A stretch of DNA of 21,550 bases, taken from positions 1 through 21,550 of the forward strand of contig JAMPYE010000011.1 in NCBI GenBank assembly GCA_023700825.1. Direction: 5' to 3'. The DNA comes from Thermoanaerobaculia bacterium. Its GTDB lineage: Bacteria; Acidobacteriota; Thermoanaerobaculia; Gp7-AA8. Made by a program: the position numbers and the translations under genes. Below the pieces are notes generated by a model. The model was given only the letters and a program-made list of their open reading frames with translations. It searched no databases and was not told the origin of the DNA. Below, piece by piece: positions 15,309 through 21,550 of the stretch; the stretch's first letter is position 1; every line of letters starts with the position of its first letter.

Positions 15309-18089
15309 CTACTCGCCTTCCGCGACTTCGCTGGGCGTGAGGTACGACCCCGGGAACGTGTGCAGCGAGTGCTCGTCGACCGGCTCGAGCTTTGCGGCGC
15401 AGACCTTGTACTCTCCGGTGCCCGTCACCGCGTCGCCCGCGTCGGTCGTGAGTTCGTTCGTCCGCGCGGCGGGGAAGTGGAACGGCATCCAGATCGTGTT
15501 GCGCTTGACCTGCTTCGAGTGCATCGCCCGGCAGCGCACGCGCCCGCGCCGCGTGACGACGTCGACGATCTGCCCGTCCTCGATGCCGAGGTCTCGAGCG
15601 GTTCTCGGATGCACCTCGACGAACGCTTCGGGCTGCTTCTTCGAGAGCCCTTCGGAGCGGCGCGTTTGCGTAGCGGCGTTGTAGTGGTAGAGCGTGCGCC
15701 CGGTCGAGAGGATGAGCGGGTACTCGACGTCGGCCTCTTCGAACGGAGCGCGGTACTCCACCGGCATGAACAGCCCCTTGCCGCGGAGCACGCCGCCCTT
15801 GTGAAGATACTGCGTGCCCGGGTCCTCGGGGCCCAGGACGGGCCACTGCAGCCCGCCCTCGCGATCGATGCGCTCGTGCGAGATGCCGGCGAACTTCGGC
15901 GCCAGCGCCGCCATCTCCGCATAGACCTCGCCCGGCCCCGCGTAGTCGGGTTGCTTCATCCCGGCGCGGCGCATGACGTCGACGAGGATCTCCCAGTCGG
16001 CGCGCGCGCCGCCCGGCGGCTCGACCGCTTTGCGCACGCGCTGCACCCGCCGGTCGGAGTTCGTGAAGACGCCGTCCTTCTCCGCGAAGCAGGCTGCGGG
16101 AAGGATGACGTCGGCGAATCGGCAGCTCTCGTTGAAGAAGATGTCCTGGACGACGACGAAGTCGAGCTCGTTCATGGCCGACTCGACTTTGCAGACGTTA
16201 GGCTCGGAGATGACGATGTCCTCGCCCATGATGTAGAGGGCGCGGATCTCCCCGCGCTGCATCGACTTCATCATCTCGTTGAGGTTGAGCCCCTTCTTCT
16301 CGTTTTGCGCGACGCCCCAGGCCTCGGCGAACTTCGCGCGCACCTCGGGATCGGCCGCGCGCTGGTAGCCGGGGTAGAAGACCGGCGTCGCTCCCGCGTC
16401 GTTCGCCCCCTGCACGTTGTTCTGCCCGCGCAGCGGGTTCATGCCCGCGGAGGCGATCCCGAGATGCCCGGTCATCAGCACCAGATTCGAGAGGGCGTAG
16501 ACGTTGTCGGTTCCGGTCGTGTGCTCGGTGATGCCTAACGTGTAGTAGATGCCGGCGTGCTTCGTCGTCGCGTAGGCGCGCGCGACCTCGCGGATGGTCC
16601 TGGCAGGCACTCCCGTGAACAGCTCCGCTTCTTCCGGCGTGTACCTGAGCACCGCCTCGCGGACCTTCTCGAAATCCTCGGTGTTCGCCTCGATGTACTC
16701 GCGGTTCTCCAGTCCCTCGGTGACGATGACGTGCGCCATCGCGTTGAGCAGCCAGACGTCGGAGCCGGGTTTGATCTGCAAGTGCCAGTCGGCGATCTCG
16801 GTGAGCCAGATCTTCCGTGGGTCGGCGACCGCGAGGCGCGCCCCTCGCTGGACGGCGCGTTTCATTTCCATCGCGATGATCGGGTGCGCCTCAGTCGTGT
16901 TCGAGCCGATGACGAAGAGGAAGTCGGCGTCCCGGATCTCCGGGATCGAATTCGTCATCGCGCCTGCTCCGTACGTAGTCACCAGACCGGCGACTGTCGG
17001 AGCGTGTCACGTTGCGGCGCACTGGTGGATGTTCTGCGTTCCGAACCCAGCGCGCGCGAGCTTCTGAAGAAGGTAGTTCTCTTCGCCGGTGCAGCGGCTC
17101 GAGCTGATGAAGGCGAGCGAGTCGACCCCGTGCGTTTCTTTCACGCCCTGGAGGCCGCGGACGGCGCGCTCGAGCGCCTCGTCCCACGACGCCTCGCGGA
17201 GCCTTCCGTCCGTCTCGCGCACCAGCGGTACGGTGAGGCGGTCGGGGTGATGCACGAAGTCGTTCGCGAAGCGTCCCTTGACGCAAAGGTTGCCGTCGTT
17301 GACGGTCGTCCCCGGCGGCGGGCTCGTCACCTTCACGATGCGGTTCGCGTTGCGGTCGACGTTGATGTCGATCTGACAGCCGACACCGCAGAAGTTGCAG
17401 GTCGAGCGGACCTTCTCGAGCTCGCGCTCCGGCTTGCCGTAGAAGAGCGCAGGCTTCTCGGTCATCGCGCCGGTGGGGCACACCGCGATGCAGCCGCCGC
17501 ACATCTCGCAGGTCGTGTGGTCGAGCGAGCGGAGGTCGGCCGTCGCGATCGTCGTGCGGCCGCCGCGGTTCGCGAGCGTGATCGCGCTGACCCCTTCGAC
17601 CTCGTCGCAGTAACGGACGCAGGCGGCGCAGACGATGCAGCGGTCTGCGCGGAACGCGATGAACGGGTTTTCGTCGTCCGGCCGCCCCTCGCGTGGAGAG
17701 CCGACATGCTGCCATTCGCCCTCGGCGACGCCGTATTTCTCCGTGTACTCGTGCAACCTCGAGATCGAAACGTCCTCGGCCTCGTCGCGGTCGGCGACCG
17801 TGTCGGCGAGATGAAGCGAGATGATGAACTGGCGGTTGCGGTCGACCCGGGTGGTGTTCGTGCGGACGACCATGCCGGGCGCGGTGCGGAAGGCGCACGC
17901 GGGCTGCATGAGGCGCGAGCCCTCGACCTCGACGAGGCAGATGCGGCAGGCGCCGGCGGGCTCGAGGCGGTCGTCGTGGCAGAGCGTCGGGATCTCGATG
18001 CCTAACCGACGCGCAGCGTGGAGTACCGTCTCGCCTTCGCGATACTCGGTCTCGCTGCCGTCGATCACCACGAACTTCGAGTCGGACAT
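15309..18089 (-). CDS. fdhF: Selenocysteine-containing formate dehydrogenase catalytic (alpha) subunit
   Basis: I read one 926-residue protein through an in-frame TGA (17007-17009) as Sec361. It catalyses the formate/CO2 interconversion at a Mo/W-bis-MGD site. Domains: an N-terminal [2Fe-2S] domain (Cys37, 48, 51, 65); two ferredoxin-type [4Fe-4S] motifs, CIVCAACVRYC (151-161) and CEMCGGCIAVC (194-204); the molybdopterin [4Fe-4S] motif CNFCGVGC (231-238) with Cys269; and a catalytic domain with the active-site run HQCAAT-Sec-HAPTVAGL. E. coli FdhF has CARV-Sec-HGPSVAGL at the same place. The rest includes NPLRGQNNVQGANDAG and a MopB C-terminal beta-barrel (STGRTLYHYNAATQTRR). The His-Cys3 cluster motif of NuoG-like N-termini is absent (HLADTVADRDEAE instead). 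The ATG at 18089 is preferred; a GTG lies one codon earlier. The stop of the preceding gene is 9 bases upstream. Confidence 0.93.
16967..17002 (-). promoter_or_regulatory. Bacterial SECIS element for UGA recoding
   Basis: Directly after the TGA, on the minus strand, the mRNA can fold with a lower 5-bp stem CUCCG/CGGAG (17002-16998 with 16971-16967). Above it is a perfect upper 7-bp stem AGUCGCC/GGUGACU (16995-16989 with 16983-16977) closed by the loop GGUCU. The loop GGU begins 19 bases after the UGA, as in the E. coli fdhF SECIS, which also has a GGUCU loop. SelB binding to this loop would direct Sec insertion. Confidence 0.88.
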
Positions 18090-18098
18090 CACGTCAGT

Positions 18099-18686
18099 TT
18101 ACTTCATCGGAACTGCGCCGCCCGCGGGCCAGTCGGTGTCGCCGATCCGCTCGAGGTTCAATTCCATGAACCGGATCGGTTCCTTGCCCGGCATGATCCG
18201 GTCTCCGACCTCGTGCCACTTTCCGTCCTTGACCGTCGCCGTGTGGCGAATCGTCATCGGCCCGGCCGGAATCTCCCAGGAAACGCCGTCGGCCAGCGGG
18301 GTGAGGACGTAATCGCCGTGGCGGCCCATCGCGTACGTGCGCATCGTGTAGACCTTCGTTGCGGGATCGTACGAAATCGTCGCGAACGCGTTGAAGGCGA
18401 CCTTCCCGTCGGCGTCGTAGCCACGTCCTTCTACCACCTTCACCGCGCCGTCGAGAAAGGCCCCGACGCGCTCGGTCTGCGTGATCGAGTGCTTCTCACC
18501 GTTCGGAAGCATGGTCCACGCGCTCCCGCGCCAGGTGCCGTCCAGGAACGAAAGCACTTTCATCGCCTCGCGCTGCGCGGTCATCAGCGCAACGGGGTCG
18601 TACGGCTTTGCCTGGGCCGATGCGTTGACGGCGGCGAGGGATACGATCAGGAGCGCAAGAGTGGCTGCAAAGCGATGACGAAGCAT
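18099..18686 (-). CDS. Exported DUF1579-like (lipocalin-type beta-barrel) protein
   Basis: The 195-residue protein has a signal peptide (MLRHRFAATLALLIVSLAAVNASA, then QAKPYDP). The mature part begins with a short helix (ALMTAQREAMKVLSFLDGTWRGSAW). The beta-rich body follows the DUF1579/heme-binding-barrel pattern: LDGTWRG, TQTERVGAFLDGAVKVVEGRGY, FNAFATISYDPATKVYTMRTY, WEIPAGPMTIRHTATVKDGKWHEVGDR. The expected fold is a small lipocalin-like barrel binding a hydrophobic ligand; the ligand is unknown. Its TAA lies only 9 bases upstream of the formate dehydrogenase start, so the two are probably co-transcribed and may be translationally coupled. It has no known functional link to formate metabolism. 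Confidence 0.85.
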   Translation of the reverse strand: MLRHRFAATLALLIVSLAAVNASAQAKPYDPVALMTAQREAMKVLSFLDGTWRGSAWTMLPNGEKHSITQTERVGAFLDGAVKVVEGRGYDADGKVAFNAFATISYDPATKVYTMRTYAMGRHGDYVLTPLADGVSWEIPAGPMTIRHTATVKDGKWHEVGDRIMPGKEPIRFMELNLERIGDTDWPAGGAVPMK

Positions 18687-18838
18687 CCCGGAGATCCCCC
18701 AGATTTCGGTGTTTCGCGAATGTTCTCACAGGCGCGCGGTGGGAGGCCATCCGGCTGAAATTGGTGTGTCGTTCGAACAGGCTTGCCCCGGCGACGGCGC
18801 AGGCGTTGTCAGATGCGGGTCACCCGACTTCGAACGCC

Positions 18839-19270
18839 TCAAGCAGGGAACGAGTCCCTCGCGCGCAGGACCCATGCCTGCGGGTGATGGGTGAAGCCGA
18901 TCCTCGGGTAGTAGTCGACGGCGGCGGGGGCGGCGAGGAGGATGATGGTCGAATCGGGTCCCATCGCCGCGCGCGTGCGGGAGATCAACGCGACGCCGAT
19001 GCCCAGGCGCTGGTAGTCGGCGTGCACGGCAAGGTCGCTGAGGTAGGCGACGTAGGCGAAATCGGTGAGCGATCTCGCGATGCCGACGAGCCGCTCGCCG
19101 TGCCAGGCCGAAACGGTGAGATTTCCGTGCGCGAGCATCGCCGCCATCGTCCTGCGGTTGTCGATCGGCCGGCGCTCGCCGAGCGTCGAGGCACGGTAGA
19201 GCTCGATGAAGGCGTCGAGATCGATGTCGTTTCCAAGGCGGTAGGTGATGTCGGGCGTCGATGCATCCAT
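18839..19270 (-). CDS. GNAT-family N-acetyltransferase
   Basis: The 143-residue protein starts at the ATG at 19268-19270 (MDASTPDITYRLGNDIDLDAFIELY). The open frame extends 50 codons upstream but there overlaps the lipoprotein gene in another frame and is Arg-rich. GNAT motifs are present: the acceptor-side strands (LTVSAWHGERLVGIARSLTD), the core motif A (YLSDLAVHADYQRLGIGVALI) with the acetyl-CoA pyrophosphate loop QRLGIG, and motif B (AVDYYPRIGFTHHPQAWVL). It resembles the small YhbS/YitI-type acetyltransferases. The substrate is unknown. It begins 8 bases after the lipoprotein stop and is likely in the same transcript. The 152-bp gap before the DUF1579-like gene shows no clear feature. 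Confidence 0.9.
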   Translation of the reverse strand: MDASTPDITYRLGNDIDLDAFIELYRASTLGERRPIDNRRTMAAMLAHGNLTVSAWHGERLVGIARSLTDFAYVAYLSDLAVHADYQRLGIGVALISRTRAAMGPDSTIILLAAPAAVDYYPRIGFTHHPQAWVLRARDSFPA

Positions 19271-19278
19271 TGCGAGCC

Positions 19279-19764
19279 TCACAGGCAGCTGTCGCTGGCG
19301 ACGTTTGCTTGGAGCGTTCCCTCGCCCGTCGCGCAGTCGAGCTTGAGGGAGATGCGGTACTCGTCGACGTCGTTGACGGTGAGGCCGGTGCGCTCGATCT
19401 TGAACTGGAAGGTGCGGCACTCGGAACGGCGGAAGACGACGGTGCGGTCGTTTGGCTCCTTCATCGAGAACGCGCGCACGGCGGGTCCGTGAAGCGCGTC
19501 GATGACGAAACGGAGGATCATGCCGGCCTGCTCGTCGATGAAGTCGCCTCCCAGGAACAACTCGTTGTCGCCCGCTGTGCAGCGGCCCGGAGAGAAGGTG
19601 ACGTCGCCCGCCTTTCGCGAAGCGAGCGTCACGGAGCCAAGCGCCGGCTCGTCGGGCGAGCGCTCGCCCTGGTCATACGCGAGCTGGGCCGAGGAACCAC
19701 ACGCGGCGAGTGGAAGCGAGAGCAATGCCATGGCCACGAGGAGCGTCTTCGATCGTGTTCGCAT
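19279..19764 (-). CDS. Putative lipoprotein of unknown function
   Basis: The 161-residue protein has a lipoprotein signal peptide with basic MRTRSK, hydrophobic TLLVAMALLSLP and the lipobox LAAC (Cys22), followed by GSSAQ. The mature part is probably membrane-anchored and beta-rich (GDVTFSPGRCTAGDNELFLGGDFID, then TVVFRRSECRTFQFKIERTGL and YRISLKLDCATGEGTLQANVASDSC). Four cysteines beyond the lipobox (positions ~62, 115, 143, 160) could pair. I recognise no family. It is the first gene of a likely lipoprotein-GNAT group inserted between the two formate dehydrogenase subunit genes. A heptamer-repeat hairpin lies just upstream. Confidence 0.8.
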   Translation of the reverse strand: MRTRSKTLLVAMALLSLPLAACGSSAQLAYDQGERSPDEPALGSVTLASRKAGDVTFSPGRCTAGDNELFLGGDFIDEQAGMILRFVIDALHGPAVRAFSMKEPNDRTVVFRRSECRTFQFKIERTGLTVNDVDEYRISLKLDCATGEGTLQANVASDSCL

Positions 19765-19781
19765 GTGAGAATTGTGCCACG

Positions 19782-19942
19782 GAGGCGATGAGGCGAGAGG
19801 CGAGAGGCGATGAGCAGGCCACAGGCCACGGCTGGGGGGGACATAACCGCGAGGGTCGTTGACTCATTCGGCGGCCTTCTCCGCCGTCGTGAGGTGAAGA
19901 GGGCCGCCTGCTTGTCGCCTCTCGCCTGTCGCCTTCCGCCTT
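19782..19942. repeat. Inverted pair of GAGGCGA heptamer tracts
   Basis: Four GAGGCGA units (19782-19810, one extra base between the first two) face four inverted units TCGCCTC, TCGCCTG, TCGCCTT and CCGCCTT (19915-19942). The 28-base arms 19792-19819 and 19906-19933 pair at 25 of 28 positions. The right arm ends 4 bases from the stop codon of the diaphorase subunit, so the structure fills the gap between that gene and the lipoprotein gene. Confidence 0.85.
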
Positions 19943-19946
19943 GGCT

Positions 19947-21464
19947 TCACCCGATTCCGAACTCCTCCGGGAACCAGGTCATCGCGCTTTTCACGGGAAG
20001 TGATGCGGCGAGGCCAAGGCCGCAGATGCTCGCCTCAGACATGCCCCAGGAAACCTCTGGGATGATCGCGAGCGTCTTCGGGTCGCGTCCCGAGGCGAGG
20101 TAACGCTCGAGCGTCTGGCGGATGATCTGCGTGCCGATGCGGCACGGGGAGCACTGGCCGCACGACTCCTGCTCGAAGAAGACGGCCTGTGCGAGCGAGG
20201 CCTCGACCATGTCGACGCTCTCGTTGAGGACGACGACGCCGGCGGAGCCGAGCATCGAGCCCTCGACCGCGAGCGAGCGGAAGTCCATCGCGACGTCGAG
20301 CTTCGAGGCGGGCAGGAAGCCGCTCGACGCGCCGCCGGGCGAGAACGCCTTGACGGTGCCGACGGCGCCGCCCGCGAGCTCGAGCAGCTCGCGCATCGAT
20401 ACGCCTAACGGAGCCTCGTAGACTCCGGGCCGCGTGACGTGGCCCGACATGCAGTAGAGCTTCGAGCCGGGAGCGGTGCGACCGAGGCCGCGGAACCAGG
20501 CGCCGCCGTTACGGAGAATCGCAGGCACGCAGGCGATCGTCTCGACGTTCTGGATCAGTGTCGGCTTACCGCGGAAGCCCGATTCGACCGGGAAGGGCGG
20601 CTTCATCCGCGGCATGCCGCGACGTCCCTCGAGAGCCTCGAGCAGCGCGGTCTCCTCACCGCAGATATACGCGCCGTGCCCGTCGACGAAGTGCCAGCGC
20701 AGGCGGTCGTCGAGATCGCCGCGCTGCTTTGCCTCCTCGACCGCGCCGACGAGCGCAGCCTTCGCCGCGCCGAACTCGCCGCGGACGTAGATGTAAATCT
20801 CGAGCGCCTCGAGCGCGAACGCGGCGATCGCGAGCCCCTCGATGACGAGGTGCGGGCGCCGGAGCATCACTTCCCGGTCCTTGAACGTCCCCGGCTCGCC
20901 TTCGTCGGCGTTGAGGACGATGTAGCGTTCTTTCACGGCCTGCGCGCGGACGCCTTTCCACTTCACGGCCGCGGGAAATCCTGCGCCGCCGCGTCCCTGG
21001 ATGCCCGAGCCTTCGATTTCCGCGACCACCCAGTCGGCGCCTTTGTCGCGCGCGAGCGCGAGCGCGTCGTAAGGCTGCGTGTCTTCGGCCGCGAGATCGA
21101 TCGCGTGCTTGTCGCTCGACGGCGAGAGCGCGGGAGAGAGTGTTTCGGGTCGCCCACGCCGGTCCCACGTCGCCGGCGCCGCGTCACATCGCCCGACGCA
21201 CGATACGAACCGCGCCTTCTCGCCGCGCGCCTGGAGCTCGTCCATCACGGAGTTGCATCCCGCGATGCGGCAGCTCAGCCCGTCACAGACGAAGACGTCC
21301 GTCGTCGTGTCCGCCAGCAGGTGGTAGAACGTCGCGACGCCGTAGACATCGGCCTCAGGGACCTTCGAATCGAGGTGGACCCTGCCGACGGCGCCCGGAC
21401 GCAACCCGCCCGCGTCGTGCAGCAGGTCGAGAATGCTCTCGCGTCGCGCGCCTTTTGGTTCCAT
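19947..21464 (-). CDS. NuoE-NuoF-type fused diaphorase subunit of NAD-dependent formate dehydrogenase (FdsB/FdhB-like)
   Basis: The 505-residue protein carries electrons between NAD(H) and the Fe-S chain. Residues 1-100 form a NuoE/thioredoxin-like [2Fe-2S] domain (VYGVATFYH; ligands Cys60, Cys65, Cys89, Cys93). Its N-terminal helical part is shorter and less regular than in free-standing NuoE. Residues ~130-430 are the NuoF FMN/NADH domain: GRGGAGFPAAVKW (157-169), NADEGEPGTFKDR (185-197), GAYICGEETALLEALEG, PPFPVESGFRGKPTLIQNVET. The C-terminus holds the [4Fe-4S] motif SCGQCSPCRIGT (Cys435, 438, 441) with Cys481. All cofactor ligands are present. This is the FdsB layout of soluble NAD-dependent formate dehydrogenases; a HydB-type hydrogenase diaphorase is the alternative. 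The Sec formate dehydrogenase alpha subunit 1.9 kb downstream supports the formate assignment. Confidence 0.9.
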   Translation of the reverse strand: MEPKGARRESILDLLHDAGGLRPGAVGRVHLDSKVPEADVYGVATFYHLLADTTTDVFVCDGLSCRIAGCNSVMDELQARGEKARFVSCVGRCDAAPATWDRRGRPETLSPALSPSSDKHAIDLAAEDTQPYDALALARDKGADWVVAEIEGSGIQGRGGAGFPAAVKWKGVRAQAVKERYIVLNADEGEPGTFKDREVMLRRPHLVIEGLAIAAFALEALEIYIYVRGEFGAAKAALVGAVEEAKQRGDLDDRLRWHFVDGHGAYICGEETALLEALEGRRGMPRMKPPFPVESGFRGKPTLIQNVETIACVPAILRNGGAWFRGLGRTAPGSKLYCMSGHVTRPGVYEAPLGVSMRELLELAGGAVGTVKAFSPGGASSGFLPASKLDVAMDFRSLAVEGSMLGSAGVVVLNESVDMVEASLAQAVFFEQESCGQCSPCRIGTQIIRQTLERYLASGRDPKTLAIIPEVSWGMSEASICGLGLAASLPVKSAMTWFPEEFGIG

Positions 21465-21491
21465 GAGGGCGAAATCGTAGCATGGGGAGCG

Positions 21492-21521
21492 TAGGCGAGG
21501 AGGCGAGAGGCGAGGAGGCGA
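21492..21521. repeat. GAGGCGA heptamer tract upstream of the diaphorase gene
   Basis: GAGGCGA units lie at 21500-21506, 21507-21513 and 21515-21521, with a decayed TAGGCGA at 21492-21498. The same family flanks the other end of this gene at 19915-19942, so the gene is bracketed by related tracts in opposite orientation. Confidence 0.75.
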
Positions 21522-21550
21522 TGAGCGGGCAGCGGATCGTGCAGCTTTCC

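Noticed and set aside
15309..16982. Separate gene starting at GTG 16982 encoding only the catalytic domain of formate dehydrogenase
   Set aside because: The frame is continuous with the upstream ORF across one TGA at the Sec position, there is no ribosome site, and a start there would remove the active site.
15360..18005. Long plus-strand open frames opposite formate dehydrogenase
   Set aside because: Antisense shadows with Arg/Val/Asp-rich composition and no recognisable domain.

Overview
The window is GC-rich (roughly two thirds G+C by eye) bacterial chromosome. A serine/threonine-kinase tail joined to a WD40-like/PD40 propeller, many exported proteins of unknown role, hairpin-rich intergenic repeats and a molybdopterin/selenocysteine formate dehydrogenase together suggest an Acidobacteriota (Thermoanaerobaculia-like) or similar soil/sediment lineage. 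This is an inference; no rRNA or marker gene is present.

Layout. 3-1898 (+): 3' part of a kinase-propeller receptor. 2098-3435 (-): exported ankyrin protein. 3548-4309 (-): dimethylargininase. 4540-5427 (+): EamA-type permease. 5468-6412 (+): secreted esterase. 6413-7078: long region without a convincing gene. 7079-7645 (+): exported Cys-containing protein. 7961-9460 (-): S-adenosylhomocysteine hydrolase. 9744-10757 (+): membrane protein with two DUF3592-like halves. 10960-11991 (-): aldo/keto reductase. 12105-14306 (+): fusion of a Kdo/InaA-like kinase with a glycoside-hydrolase-like barrel. 14307-14805: dense repeats. 14806-15102 (+): small dimeric alpha/beta-barrel-like protein. 15309-21464 (-): a formate dehydrogenase locus.

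The formate dehydrogenase locus holds a NuoE-NuoF fused diaphorase subunit (19947-21464) and a large catalytic subunit (15309-18089), separated by a lipoprotein, a GNAT acetyltransferase and an exported DUF1579-like protein. The catalytic subunit is interrupted by an in-frame TGA at 17007-17009. It sits exactly where family members carry the active-site Sec/Cys and is followed by a bacterial SECIS hairpin, so I call one selenoprotein rather than two broken ORFs. Together the two subunits would oxidise formate and reduce NAD+ (or the reverse).

The most unusual feature of the window is intergenic. Almost every gap carries degenerate tandem repeats with a strict 7-base period, in at least six sequence families. 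They often form long inverted pairs, often start at or inside the stop codon of the upstream gene, and were not seen inside genes. They coexist with a dispersed 33-base hairpin repeat (two copies) and a cluster of REP-like hairpins. Separately, the 7-mer GTTAGGC/GCCTAAC occurs nine times, and all six TTA leucine codons I found lie inside it.
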